From Chryseobacterium camelliae (GTDB lineage Bacteria; Bacteroidota; Bacteroidia; Flavobacteriales; Weeksellaceae), in contig NZ_CP022986.1 of the NCBI RefSeq assembly GCF_002770595.1, positions 1,736,001 through 1,800,000 of the forward strand: a stretch of DNA of 64,000 nt. The letters run 5' to 3'. This document shows, one piece after another, positions 33,014-42,691 of this stretch (positions within the stretch are counted from its first letter, which is position 1; every line of letters begins with the position of its first letter). The notes beneath the pieces were generated by a model. It did not search any database and had not been told where the DNA came from. It saw only the letters and a program-made list of their open reading frames with translations. Position numbers and translations under genes: made by a program.

Positions 33014-35344
33014 TTAAATTTTGGTCAGCTTGGCAAATTTGAGGATGAGGTTTTTCTCTCCTTCATGCTGGAAAATGACTTTGGCTTTGATATTCTGAGG
33101 ATCTGTCCCATCCAGGAAAGTTACTTCACCGATTCCGAAACGGTCATGCCTCACCTTGTCGCCTACTTCTATATCCTGCGAAGATGCTCCGCTTGGATTG
33201 ACGATTTTTGCAGTGCTCACCGGCCTCAGCTTTTTAGCTTCAGCAGCAGGTTTTGAGGTATCACCGCGTTCAATGGTCTTTTTCTCGATTCTTTTGAAAC
33301 TCTTCAGCTCAGATGGATGCTCATCAAAAATATTGGACCTGATCCCGGCATTGTTGATGAATCTTTTTTCGATAGCCGGATTTACGAATTCTATATACTC
33401 GTCATCGATTTCACTCAGGAAACGTGACGGTTCTGCATCGGTAATCTTTCCCCACTGGAACCTTGATATTGCATACGAGAAGAACACCTGCTTTTCAGCA
33501 CGGGTAAGGGCTACGTAAAACAATCTCCGTTCTTCTTCCAGGTCTTCACGGGTAGATGAGCTCATAAAACTCGGGAACAGGTTTTCTTCCAGTCCTACCA
33601 GGTGCACTACCGGGAATTCAAGGCCTTTGGAAAGGTGAATCGTCATCAGGGAAACCATATCTTCTTCCGCTGTGTTATTCTGTGTATCGGCAGACAGGGC
33701 AATATTTTCCAGGAAGTTGGATAAGCTCGGGTCACCATCTTCCAGCTGCATCTGCTCTTCAATGAACCCCTGCATGGAGTTCATTAATTCCTGCACGTTT
33801 TCTACACGGGAAATGCCTTCCGGAGTCTGGTCGTCTTTCAGGAATTTGATCAGGCCGCTTCGTTTCGCAACCTCCATAGCAACATTATAGGCCGTTTCTG
33901 TTTTCAGCAATACCTGGAAGGCTTTGATCATAGACCAGAAGTCATTCAGTTTGGTAAGCACTCCGTTGTTGAGGCCTAACTGAGGCGCATACATCGGGAG
34001 GTTATTCAGGACGGCGGAAACAGAAATATTCTGTGCATCGGCAAAAACGATCAGCTTATTCTGAGTGGTTTCGCCGATTCCCCTGGTAGGGTAATTAATA
34101 ATCCTCATCAATGCCTCTGAATCATTTTCATTGATCAGCAGACGCAGGTATCCCAAAAGGTCCTTTACTTCTTTTCTCTGGTAGAAAGATAGGCCTCCGT
34201 ACACTTTATAGGGGATATTTTTTCGCCTCAATGCATCTTCAAAAGCCCGCGTCTGGGAATTCGTACGGTACAGGATGGCAAAATCATCGTATTTTCTCTG
34301 GTCACGGTTGCGGAGCTCCCAGATATTCCCGGCTACAAAATTAGCTTCATCCGCATCAGATAGCGAACGGTATACTTTGATCCTGTCCCCTTCTTCGTTT
34401 TCACTGAATACATTTTTTTTGAACTGCTGCAGGTTCTTGGCAATCACGACATTGGCAGCATTTACGATATTCTGGGTGGAGCGGTAATTCTGCTCCAGGG
34501 AAACAGTTACCGCGTCCGGATAATCTTTTTTAAAGTTCAGGATGTTATAAATGTTCGCGCCACGGAAAGAATAGATGGACTGGGCATCATCCCCTACAAC
34601 GCAGATGTTTTCAAATTTGGAAGCCAAAGCCTTGACAATAAGGTACTGGGAATGGTTGGTATCCTGGTACTCATCTACCAGAATATACCGGAACCGGTCC
34701 TGGTATTTTGCAAGTACTTCGGGAAAACGGGTAAGCAGCTCATTGGTTTTCAGGAGCAAGTCATCAAAATCCATCGCACCGTTCCTGAAGCATGCTTCCA
34801 CATACCGCTGATAGATCTGGCCGATGAATCTCATATTGGCTTTTTCATCGGCTTCAATCAGTTCAGGATTGTTAAAATAGGCCTTAACGGTAATCAGGTT
34901 GTTCTTATACGTGGAAATTCTGGACTGTACTTTTTTAGGCTTATAAAGATCTGCATCGATATTCATGTCCTTCAGCACTTTCCTGATGACATTCAGGGCA
35001 TCTTGCTGGTCATAAATGGTAAAATTGGAAGGATAGCCAAGGTAATGGGCTTCATTCCTGAGGATCCTTGCGAAAACCGAGTGAAAAGTACCCATCCATA
35101 AGCTTCTGGCATTGCTGGTCCCCACCACTTTGGCAATACGTTCTTTCATTTCTTTTGCTGCCTTATTGGTAAAGGTGAGCGCGAGGATATTGAAAGGATC
35201 GATACCATTGGTAATCAGGTGGGCAATACGCATGGTAAGCACACGCGTTTTACCGGAACCTGCGCCGGCAAGCACCATCAGCGGGCCCTGCAATGTGGTA
35301 ACAGCTTCATATTGTGATTCGTTGAGTCCTTTCAGATAATCCAT
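33014..35344 (-). CDS. UvrD/PcrA-type ATP-dependent DNA helicase
   Basis: A 776-residue superfamily 1A helicase that unwinds DNA 3' to 5' in repair and replication restart. Motif I is LAGAGSGKTRV (about 26-36). Motif II appears as LVDEYQDTN, motif III as GDDAQSIYSFRGA, motif IV as LEQNYRS, and motif VI as VALTRAEKQVF. The C-terminal 100 residues end in the small Tudor-like fold (GDKVRHDRFGIGEV) typical of PcrA/UvrD. Full length and intact. It is a single gene. Confidence 0.94.
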   Translation of the reverse strand: MDYLKGLNESQYEAVTTLQGPLMVLAGAGSGKTRVLTMRIAHLITNGIDPFNILALTFTNKAAKEMKERIAKVVGTSNARSLWMGTFHSVFARILRNEAHYLGYPSNFTIYDQQDALNVIRKVLKDMNIDADLYKPKKVQSRISTYKNNLITVKAYFNNPELIEADEKANMRFIGQIYQRYVEACFRNGAMDFDDLLLKTNELLTRFPEVLAKYQDRFRYILVDEYQDTNHSQYLIVKALASKFENICVVGDDAQSIYSFRGANIYNILNFKKDYPDAVTVSLEQNYRSTQNIVNAANVVIAKNLQQFKKNVFSENEEGDRIKVYRSLSDADEANFVAGNIWELRNRDQRKYDDFAILYRTNSQTRAFEDALRRKNIPYKVYGGLSFYQRKEVKDLLGYLRLLINENDSEALMRIINYPTRGIGETTQNKLIVFADAQNISVSAVLNNLPMYAPQLGLNNGVLTKLNDFWSMIKAFQVLLKTETAYNVAMEVAKRSGLIKFLKDDQTPEGISRVENVQELMNSMQGFIEEQMQLEDGDPSLSNFLENIALSADTQNNTAEEDMVSLMTIHLSKGLEFPVVHLVGLEENLFPSFMSSSTREDLEEERRLFYVALTRAEKQVFFSYAISRFQWGKITDAEPSRFLSEIDDEYIEFVNPAIEKRFINNAGIRSNIFDEHPSELKSFKRIEKKTIERGDTSKPAAEAKKLRPVSTAKIVNPSGASSQDIEVGDKVRHDRFGIGEVTFLDGTDPQNIKAKVIFQHEGEKNLILKFAKLTKI

Positions 35345-35480
35345 ACAGCAAAAAATTTGGAATACAAAATTAATGTATTATAAGCAGATTTCAAATTTTA
35401 AACCTGCCTCTGAATTTCTTTTGTTATGATTAAAAGAAATATAAAACCGGGAGAACGGTTTGGATAGTAAAAGCATTGAC

Positions 35481-35511
35481 AAAAATAAACCGGCAGAATT
35501 TCAGCCGGTTT
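35481..35511 (-). terminator. Terminator of the receiver-domain gene
   Basis: Eight-bp stem AAACCGGC / GCCGGTTT with a 9-nt loop, then TTTATTTTT on the minus strand. Confidence 0.8.
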
Positions 35512-35533
35512 ATGATATGTATTATATATTCGC

Positions 35534-35905
35534 TCAATTGTTCATATAGGATCTGATGCGGTCTATCATTTCTCCAAGATCAAATGGTTTGGCAATAAAC
35601 TCATTGGCACCAGCATCCAGTGCGGATTGCTCCAGGCCCCTGCTTGCAGACATAATCAGTACAGGAATGTCACGCAATTTTTCATCTGCTTTTATAATCC
35701 TGCATATATCTCTCCCGTCTTCACCGGAAAGCCACATATCCATTAAGATCACATTGGGCTTTTCTGATGCTTCCAAAGCATTCAGCATATCTGAACCTCT
35801 GTAAAATTTTTCAATTTCAAACCCTTCAAAATCAAGCATCATTTCAATAGAATCAACAATTGCGGGACTGTCATCCACCACCATTATTTTTGAAGCACTA
35901 GGCAT
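35534..35905 (-). CDS. Single-domain response regulator receiver
   Basis: A 123-residue CheY-like receiver with no output domain. The acidic pocket is VVDDSP (about 9-14), the phospho-acceptor Asp is in ILMDMW (about 57), the Thr/Ser switch is IMSAS (about 82-86) and the Lys is in AKPFD (about 106). It starts inside the last codons of the upstream kinase gene (8-bp overlap), so the kinase is its likely phosphodonor. It may act as a phospho-relay or by protein contact. Confidence 0.92.
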   Translation of the reverse strand: MPSASKIMVVDDSPAIVDSIEMMLDFEGFEIEKFYRGSDMLNALEASEKPNVILMDMWLSGEDGRDICRIIKADEKLRDIPVLIMSASRGLEQSALDAGANEFIAKPFDLGEMIDRIRSYMNN

Positions 35906-37766
35906 GATTGTTTATATTTTTATTCTTTGGGATTTCGAAGCAAAAATCGGACCCTTTTCCTTCGGTTGAATGCACATAAATCCTGCCGCCTGTCCTTTTG
36001 ATGATCTCAGACGAAATATACAATCCCAATCCGAGGCCCGGGAAGGTATGTTCTTTGGATCCGCTGACGCGATAATATTGTTCAAAAACCTTTGCCTGCT
36101 TATCCGGAGGGATGCCTATCCCGAAATCTTTGACACTGAAGCTGATGGTATTATTTTCTTCTTTTGCAGAAACAAGCACTTCATCGGCATCAGGAGAATA
36201 TTTAATGGCATTGCTGATCAGATTGCTCATCACCTGAGAAATCCGGTGGCGGTCTGCATATATCTCGCCTATGCAGGACCGGTTCGCAATAATTTTATGC
36301 CGTGAGGTCATCTGCTGTTCTTTGATCACTTCATCAATCAGCTGATCAAAATCGAAATAGGATTCATTGAGCTGGATTTTGCCATTCTGGATTTTGGTCA
36401 CATCCAGAAGGTCATTCACCAGTTCCGTCAGCCGGTCAATCTGGGCGTCCATTCTTTTGGCCACTTCGGCATTTTTAAGGTCACCCTGTTTCTGAAGGTT
36501 CATTTCGATGAACTGGGTATACAGTTTCAGGCTGGTAAGTGGTGTCTTCAGCTCGTGGCTGGCAATGCCCAGAAAATGGTCTTTCTGCGCCTGGAGTTGC
36601 TTAAAGTCATCGATATCTGTAAAAGTTCCGATCCACTGTTTTATACTTTTGTCTTCATCGTAGGCCGGAATTGCCCTCCCTAAGAACCACCTGTACCCTC
36701 CGGGATTGCGAGGGTCAGAGAACTCATATTCCACCTCAAAAGGTTTTCCGGTTTTCACGCTTTCCTGCCAGATCCTCTTTACATGATCATAAATTTCCGG
36801 CTTGATTATTTTTTTTAAGGATTCGGAAAGGTCTTCATTCTTATCGAAACCAGAGTACTTATACCAGCTGTCATTCATATAGCTGATACTGCCGTCTTTG
36901 TCACTCGTCCATACGAACTGGGGCATGGAATCGGCAAGGTCCCTGTATTTCTTTTCGCTTTCCTGAATTTTTGTCCTGGCCCTGACCAGATCGGTTACAT
37001 CAACAGCTACATTATGTATGGCATAGACTTCCCCGTCTGAGTTTTTCAGCGGTTTGTAAGAAAAATTATAATAAAAGGTCTGCAGTTTTCCATCTACCAC
37101 AAGGTCTGCACGGTCTTCAGTAGCGGTGTAGGTTTTTCCTGTTTTGAATATATCCCTTAAAAGGCCGATGAACGGCTGCCCTTCAAGTTCAGGGAGCGCA
37201 TCTTCCAGTTTCATACCGATAACTGAAGCGTCCTTACCCCATGTTTTAAGCATAGGCTCATTGGCAAGTTCTATATATAAATCTTCGGAACGGTAGATCG
37301 CAATGGAGTATTCAGATTTCTGGATCAGGTCTTCAAAACGGTATTCGCTTTCCTTAAATTTACGTTCAGAAATTACCTGGTCTGTTATCTCAGTAGCAAC
37401 GATACTCACCCCGACCACCTGTCTCTGATCATTATAAATGGGTGCATAAATAAAATTGAAGAAGTGCTCTGCATATTCTCCGTATTTTTCTAAGAAAACC
37501 GGCCATTTATTCCCGTTAAATACCTCCCCTTTACGATATACATTATTTAAAATCTCAACGAATCCCTGAGATTGTATTTCCGGAAGGACATCAAATATAG
37601 GCTGACCAATGACGCTGGCATCCCTGCCCCATAGTTCCAGCATCTGCGGATTGGCGTTTTGAATGATCAAATCATCACCCATCAAAAGAGACATTGCCAC
37701 AGGAGCCTGGCTGAACAACGTGACCAGAGAATCCTGAGATATATTTTCTCCCAAGAAGCTTTTCAT
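35898..37766 (-). CDS. Multi-PAS sensor histidine kinase
   Basis: A 622-residue cytoplasmic kinase with three PAS domains in series (about 12-130, 140-260 and 270-390; the PAS-associated motifs GVSIVATEITDQ and IGTFTDIDDF end two of them). A HisKA domain follows (LGIASHELKTPLTS, about 397-410) and then HATPase (MSNLISNAIKYSP; GIGIPPDK; GLGLGLYI). There are no membrane helices. The gene overlaps the receiver gene by eight bases, forming a two-gene signalling unit. PAS ligands are unknown. Confidence 0.91.
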   Translation of the reverse strand: MKSFLGENISQDSLVTLFSQAPVAMSLLMGDDLIIQNANPQMLELWGRDASVIGQPIFDVLPEIQSQGFVEILNNVYRKGEVFNGNKWPVFLEKYGEYAEHFFNFIYAPIYNDQRQVVGVSIVATEITDQVISERKFKESEYRFEDLIQKSEYSIAIYRSEDLYIELANEPMLKTWGKDASVIGMKLEDALPELEGQPFIGLLRDIFKTGKTYTATEDRADLVVDGKLQTFYYNFSYKPLKNSDGEVYAIHNVAVDVTDLVRARTKIQESEKKYRDLADSMPQFVWTSDKDGSISYMNDSWYKYSGFDKNEDLSESLKKIIKPEIYDHVKRIWQESVKTGKPFEVEYEFSDPRNPGGYRWFLGRAIPAYDEDKSIKQWIGTFTDIDDFKQLQAQKDHFLGIASHELKTPLTSLKLYTQFIEMNLQKQGDLKNAEVAKRMDAQIDRLTELVNDLLDVTKIQNGKIQLNESYFDFDQLIDEVIKEQQMTSRHKIIANRSCIGEIYADRHRISQVMSNLISNAIKYSPDADEVLVSAKEENNTISFSVKDFGIGIPPDKQAKVFEQYYRVSGSKEHTFPGLGLGLYISSEIIKRTGGRIYVHSTEGKGSDFCFEIPKNKNINNHA

Positions 37767-37894
37767 CGGAATATTTTTTAAATCACAAAATTAGACTTTG
37801 TTCGAAATAAGCAAAAAAAGGATGCTTATTCTGGAATCATTTTCTTAGCATGCAAACTTTGCTCCATTTTAACAAAAATTTGTAACAATTAATG

Positions 37895-37902
37895 TATTTT
37901 TG
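37895..37902 (+). promoter_or_regulatory. Candidate -7 box (TATTTTTG) of the M16 operon
   Basis: TATTTTTG ends 29 bases before the M16 ATG. A TTTG lies only 12 bp upstream of it, too close for the usual spacing, so only the -7 half is supported. Confidence 0.4.
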
Positions 37903-37931
37903 AAACTCATTGACAAAACAATTTCTAATTT

Positions 37932-39245
37932 ATGAAAAAACGACTTCTTTCTGTTGCTGCTGCAGCTTTCTTCGGAATGATGCTTAATGCACAGCAAATC
38001 AAATTCGAAGAATATGATCTGCCTAACGGTCTTCATGTAATTCTTCATCAGGACAATTCTGCCCCGGTAGTGACTACAGGGGTAATGTACCACGTGGGAG
38101 CAAAAGACGAGTTAAAGGGAAGAACAGGATTTGCGCATTTCTTTGAGCACCTTCTGTTTGAAGGAACTCCGAACATCAAACGAGGGGAATGGTTTAAGAT
38201 TGTATCCTCTAACGGAGGGCAGAATAATGCCAACACAACCAACGACAGAACCTACTATTATGAGACATTCCCGTCCAATAATGAACAGCTGGGTCTGTGG
38301 ATGGAGGCAGAAAGAATGCGCCATGCCGTGATCAATCAGATTGGAGTAGACACACAGAGAGAGGTAGTAAAAGAAGAAAAAAGATTGAGAATGGACAACC
38401 AGCCATACGGTAATCTTTTCACAACTATCCAGAAAAATCTTTTCACCAATCACCCTTATAACTGGCCGACCATCGGCTCTATGGAAGACCTGAATGCGGC
38501 AAAGCTGGATGAGTTCCAGGCTTTCTATAAAAAATACTATGTTCCAAACAACGCTACATTGGTTGTAGCCGGAGACATTAAGCCTGAAGAGACTAAAAAA
38601 TGGATCCAGGAATATTACGGCGGTATCCCTAAAGGTACGGTATATGCTAAAAATTTCCCGAAAGATACGCCGATTACCCAGCAAAAGGAAGTAACAGCCT
38701 ATGACCCGAACATTCAGCTTCCGGCATATGTTTTTGCATACAGAACACCTGCAAACAAAGAAAAGGATGCCTATGTTTTAGATATGCTTTCTTCCTACCT
38801 GAGCAACGGTAAATCTTCTGTTTTATATAAAAAACTGGTAGACCAGGATAAAAAGGCCCTTCAGGTAGCCGCCTTTAACCAGGGACTTGAAGACTACAGT
38901 ATTTTCGCATTCTTTGCCATCCCTATGGGACAGACTACGAAGCAGGTTCTTCAATCTGATATCGATGCAGAGATTAAGAAACTGCAGACAACACTTATTT
39001 CCCCGGATGATTACCAGAAACTTCAGAACCAGTACGAGAACCAGTTTGTAAACCAGAATTCGAGCATCCAGGGTATTGCAGCTTCACTGGCAACCAATCA
39101 TGTGCTGATGGGAGATACAAATCTGATCAACAAAGAAATCGATATCTACAGATCCATCACCAGACAGGATCTTCAGAATGCTGCCAAGAAGTATCTTAAC
39201 CCTAATCAGAGAATAATCATTAATTACCTTCCTGAAAAAAAGTAG
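37932..39245 (+). CDS. Exported M16 zinc metallopeptidase, catalytic subunit
   Basis: A 437-residue pitrilysin/insulinase-family peptidase with a signal peptide (about 1-20, ending LNAQQ). The inverted zinc motif HFFEH is near residues 70-74, and the third ligand Glu is in REVVKEEKR (about 150). Half-length M16 enzymes of this kind work with a partner that supplies the other half of the chamber. The partner is encoded 51 bp downstream. It would degrade peptides or process proteins in the periplasm. Confidence 0.92.
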   Translation: MKKRLLSVAAAAFFGMMLNAQQIKFEEYDLPNGLHVILHQDNSAPVVTTGVMYHVGAKDELKGRTGFAHFFEHLLFEGTPNIKRGEWFKIVSSNGGQNNANTTNDRTYYYETFPSNNEQLGLWMEAERMRHAVINQIGVDTQREVVKEEKRLRMDNQPYGNLFTTIQKNLFTNHPYNWPTIGSMEDLNAAKLDEFQAFYKKYYVPNNATLVVAGDIKPEETKKWIQEYYGGIPKGTVYAKNFPKDTPITQQKEVTAYDPNIQLPAYVFAYRTPANKEKDAYVLDMLSSYLSNGKSSVLYKKLVDQDKKALQVAAFNQGLEDYSIFAFFAIPMGQTTKQVLQSDIDAEIKKLQTTLISPDDYQKLQNQYENQFVNQNSSIQGIAASLATNHVLMGDTNLINKEIDIYRSITRQDLQNAAKKYLNPNQRIIINYLPEKK

Positions 39246-39296
39246 TCTCAAAGAGAATACCGATTCAACAATGATTATTAAAACAATTTTTTACAC

Positions 39297-41330
39297 ATGA
39301 AAAAGCAATTAACCTATATAGCGGTAGCATTTTTATTCACAGGAATGCTTTCTGCACAGAAAATAGATATCAATGCAATGCCAAAGCCGGGACCGACTCC
39401 TGCCATCAACATTGCCAAGCCAAAAACCTTCCAGCTTAAGAACGGACTTACCGTCATGGTGGTGGAAAACAACAAGCTTCCAAGGGTAAGTGTAAACCTT
39501 ACTATGGACAGGCCGCCTTACTACGAAGGAAACATAACCGGTGTAAGCGAAATTATGGCTGAACAGCTGGAAAACGGCACCATGAACATCAGCAAGGATG
39601 AATTCAACAAAAAGATCGACTATCTGGGAGCCCGACTGAATTTCTCTTCCGGAGGTGCTTCGGCCAATACCCTTTCCAAATATTTCCCTGAAGTAATGGG
39701 ACTGATGGCAGATGCCATCGTAAATCCTAAATTCTCTGCTGAAGAAATCCAGAATTCCAAGGAGAGGACTATTGAAGCACTGAAGTCCGATGAAAAAAAT
39801 GCTTCTTCTATTGCATCAAGGGTTTCCAATGCCCTTACCTACGGAAAGAATACCGCGAGAGGAGAATTTGAAACCGTTGAAACCATCAACAGGATACAGC
39901 TTGCAGATGTACAGAACATCTACAAGAAGTACTATGCTCCTGACAACGCGTACCTGGTCATCGTAGGAGACGTAAAATACGATAAGGTAAAACCGATGGT
40001 AGAGAAGGCATTCAGCGGCTGGAAAAAAGCGAATACACCTGTTGCCCCTCTTGAGCCGGCTCAAAACCTGGCCAAAACTGAAATTGATGTAGTGGATGTT
40101 CCTTCTGCGGTACAGTCTGTGGTATCTGTAGGCAATATCAATACCCTGAAAATGAAAGATCCGGATTATTTCCCTGCCACTATTGCCAATTATATTTTAG
40201 GCGGCGGCGGTGAAGCAAGGCTTTTCATGAATCTTCGTGAAAAGAACGGATTTACTTACGGAGCATATTCCAATATGAGCACCAGCAAATATTCCCCTGA
40301 GTTCTCTGCTGAGGCCAGTGTAAGAAATGAAGTGACGGATAAAGCCGTGAAAGAGTTCATGAATGAACTGAACGCGATCTCTACCGTAAAACCGGATGAG
40401 CTGGAAAATGCAAAAGCCAAGCTGAAGGGTAATTTCATCATGTCTCTGGAAAGACCTGAAACCATTGCAAGGTTTGCCCTGAATCAGAAAATCTATGATT
40501 TACCGGCTGACTTCTATACCAATTACCTGAAATCCATCGATAAAGTAACCGCAGCAGATGTAACGAATGCAGTAAAAACCAATATCCTGCCGAACCAGAG
40601 CAGAGTTTTCGTTGCAGGTAAAGCTTCCGATATTTCAGAAAGCCTGGAGAAACTGGGTTATCCTGTAAAATATTTTGACAAGGATGCCAATCCGGTAGGG
40701 AAACCTTCTGCCCAAAAAGTGGATGCCGGAGTAACAACGGCTTCTGTAGCGGATAAATACATCAATGCTATCGGAGGGATGGCTGCTGTTCAGAAAATCA
40801 ATTCCATTACGATGGATGCTACCGCCAAAGTTCAGGGAATGGACATGAGTATGAAAATGACCGAGGCTAAAGGGGGAAAAAAGGCAATGAACATCAGCGT
40901 GATGGGAAATACCGTACAAAAAATGGTTTTTGACGGAAAGGAAGGATATATGGAGATGCAGGGCAAAAAGGCCCCTATAGGTGAAAAGGAAAAGGCTGAA
41001 ATGATCAAGGATCAGGAGCTTTTTCCTGAACTGATGTTTGCAAAATCTCCTGAATATAAGCTGACCGGTATTGAAAAATACAATAACGAAGACTCTTACG
41101 TAATCAAAGGAGGTAAAGGAACTTATTATTACAGCGTAAAAACAGGTCTGAAAACCGGAGAAATAGAAGTAAGCGAAGCCGGTTCTGTACCAACCAGCTA
41201 TTCCGATTACAAGGATGTAGCCGGAGTAAAGCTTCCTTACACCATGGTAAAGAATATGGGCGGAATGGACATCAATATGACCGTAAAGTCATACCAGGTG
41301 AACCAGGCTAAAGACGCTGATTTTAAATAA
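39297..41330 (+). CDS. M16 family inactive partner with a C-terminal LolA-like domain
   Basis: A 677-residue exported protein (signal peptide about 1-20). Residues 40-440 are an M16 fold whose first half has no HxxEH (the site reads SEIMAEQLENGT), so it cannot bind zinc. The second half keeps the R...Y pair (FMNLREKNGFTYGAY) that completes the partner's active site. Residues about 485-677 form an extra beta-rich region resembling LolA-type lipid-binding folds. It follows the catalytic M16 gene and ends in a strong terminator. The extra domain may tether or select substrates. Confidence 0.87.
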   Translation: MKKQLTYIAVAFLFTGMLSAQKIDINAMPKPGPTPAINIAKPKTFQLKNGLTVMVVENNKLPRVSVNLTMDRPPYYEGNITGVSEIMAEQLENGTMNISKDEFNKKIDYLGARLNFSSGGASANTLSKYFPEVMGLMADAIVNPKFSAEEIQNSKERTIEALKSDEKNASSIASRVSNALTYGKNTARGEFETVETINRIQLADVQNIYKKYYAPDNAYLVIVGDVKYDKVKPMVEKAFSGWKKANTPVAPLEPAQNLAKTEIDVVDVPSAVQSVVSVGNINTLKMKDPDYFPATIANYILGGGGEARLFMNLREKNGFTYGAYSNMSTSKYSPEFSAEASVRNEVTDKAVKEFMNELNAISTVKPDELENAKAKLKGNFIMSLERPETIARFALNQKIYDLPADFYTNYLKSIDKVTAADVTNAVKTNILPNQSRVFVAGKASDISESLEKLGYPVKYFDKDANPVGKPSAQKVDAGVTTASVADKYINAIGGMAAVQKINSITMDATAKVQGMDMSMKMTEAKGGKKAMNISVMGNTVQKMVFDGKEGYMEMQGKKAPIGEKEKAEMIKDQELFPELMFAKSPEYKLTGIEKYNNEDSYVIKGGKGTYYYSVKTGLKTGEIEVSEAGSVPTSYSDYKDVAGVKLPYTMVKNMGGMDINMTVKSYQVNQAKDADFK

Positions 41331-41349
41331 GAAGCTTAATCATACAGGC

Positions 41350-41375
41350 AAAGCGGCGCCTCGGGGCGCCGCTTT
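41350..41375 (+). terminator. Terminator of the M16 operon
   Basis: Eleven-bp GC-rich stem AAAGCGGCGCC / GGCGCCGCTTT with a 4-nt loop, then CTATTTTT. Confidence 0.88.
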
Positions 41376-41394
41376 CTATTTTTACAAATCTTAT

Positions 41395-41425
41395 TTTGTG
41401 ATTCGGTAAAAAAAGATTAAATTTG
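41395..41425 (+). promoter_or_regulatory. Bacteroidetes-type promoter of secG
   Basis: TTTG (41395-41398), 19 bases, then TAAATTTG (41418-41425), an exact consensus. The ATG follows 25 bases later. Confidence 0.8.
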
Positions 41426-41450
41426 CCCATTCAAAAAGATATCAGAATTA

Positions 41451-41798
41451 ATGGATACTATATTTACACTATTAATGGTTCTTATCATGATCGCGAGTAT
41501 TTTACTGGTTATCATCATTATGGCTCAGAATCCTAAAGGAGGAGGCCTTTCCAGTACTTTCGGAGGTGCATCTTCCGCACAGTTCGGGGTACAGAGAACC
41601 AATGACTTTATGGAAAAAGCTACCTGGACGCTGGGTGCGGTGATCATCATTCTTATCCTGATCAGCGTAGTGATTACCGGTAAGCCGACACAGGCACTGC
41701 CCAACACAAACCAGCCGGTGAAAAAAGAAGCCCCTGCACAGACGGCTCCTGCTTCACAGAATATGCCGGCGCAGACACCTGCGGCACCCGCCAAATAA
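41451..41798 (+). CDS. secG: Preprotein translocase subunit SecG
   Basis: A 115-residue membrane protein of the Sec channel. Two hydrophobic helices (about 3-24 and 53-75) flank the conserved cytosolic loop QNPKGGGLSSTFGG (about 27-40). The last 35 residues are a Pro/Ala/Gln-rich tail, longer than in E. coli, as seen in other Bacteroidetes SecG proteins. It has its own consensus promoter and a shared terminator downstream. Confidence 0.94.
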   Translation: MDTIFTLLMVLIMIASILLVIIIMAQNPKGGGLSSTFGGASSAQFGVQRTNDFMEKATWTLGAVIIILILISVVITGKPTQALPNTNQPVKKEAPAQTAPASQNMPAQTPAAPAK

Positions 41799-41822
41799 TA
41801 AGAAATTATTTCCTATACATAA

Positions 41823-41851
41823 AAAGCAGCTCAACTGAATTGAGCTGCTTT
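41823..41851. terminator. Bidirectional terminator between secG and the glycosyltransferase gene
   Basis: Twelve-bp stem AAAGCAGCTCAA / TTGAGCTGCTTT with a 5-nt loop, A-rich on the left and T-rich on the right. Confidence 0.88.
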
Positions 41852-41852
41852 C

Positions 41853-42686
41853 TTATTTTAACTTTATTTTTTCAATGGTATGCCGGAGCCGGAGCCCGGC
41901 TTTCAGAAATGAATACTGCACCGGCTTTGTCGTCTTGTAATATTTGCAGATGAAGATCTGCATGGCACCGTAAAACCTGCTGAGGTATACTTCATCTTTT
42001 ACCGTACTTTCCCCTTTGTGATGCAGGATAGAAGCCTGTCCGTAATAGTAGTTCCTATAGCCTTTCTGCAGCAGCGTATAGCATATATCAATATCCTCTC
42101 CATACATAAAATACGCTTCATCCAGTCCTCCCGCTTTTTCATATACCTCTTTCCTGATGAGCATGAACGCACCAGTTACCACTTCCACTTCAGCAGTTTC
42201 ATGTTCACCGATGTCATTTCGGTAATAAGATTTGGTTTCATTCTTTTTAAAACCTACGAACAGTTTCTCAAAGGAATTGATCATGTCGGGTACAGAACGC
42301 TTGCTTTCCGGAAGAAAATTCCCGGCAGCATCATGCATCCGTACACCAAGGCATCCGAAATCCTTTTTTGAGTCTGCAAAATCAAGGATGTCCTGCATAT
42401 AATACCCTTCAATTTCCGTATCCGGATTCAGGATCAGGATATATTCTCCCTCTGCTGTTTTGACAGCTTTATTATTGGCTTTGGCGAATCCTACATTATG
42501 TTCTGAAACAATAAACCTACAGTCCGGAAATTCATCGATCAGCTGTCTCCATGAGGAGTCTGTTGAGGCATTATCCACTACGATCACTTCACAGGAAATA
42601 TCCGAAAGGTATATCTGAATAGACTGGAGGCAGTTTCTCAGGAGTCGGGTAACGTTGTAATTGACAATAACAATGCTGAGTTTCAT
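41853..42686 (-). CDS. Family 2 glycosyltransferase
   Basis: A 277-residue GT-A fold enzyme. The N-terminal strand LSIVIVNYNV, the nucleotide-binding VVDNASTDSS (about 36-45) and the DxD-type ILNPDTEI (about 82-89) are the GT2 pattern, and GEDIDICYTLLQKGYRNYY is the acceptor/catalytic region. It resembles rhamnosyltransferase-like GT2 enzymes, which build surface polysaccharides from nucleotide sugars. Donor and acceptor are unknown. It starts five bases after the recR stop and is likely co-transcribed with it. Confidence 0.9.
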   Translation of the reverse strand: MKLSIVIVNYNVTRLLRNCLQSIQIYLSDISCEVIVVDNASTDSSWRQLIDEFPDCRFIVSEHNVGFAKANNKAVKTAEGEYILILNPDTEIEGYYMQDILDFADSKKDFGCLGVRMHDAAGNFLPESKRSVPDMINSFEKLFVGFKKNETKSYYRNDIGEHETAEVEVVTGAFMLIRKEVYEKAGGLDEAYFMYGEDIDICYTLLQKGYRNYYYGQASILHHKGESTVKDEVYLSRFYGAMQIFICKYYKTTKPVQYSFLKAGLRLRHTIEKIKLK

Positions 42687-42691
42687 CTCCG

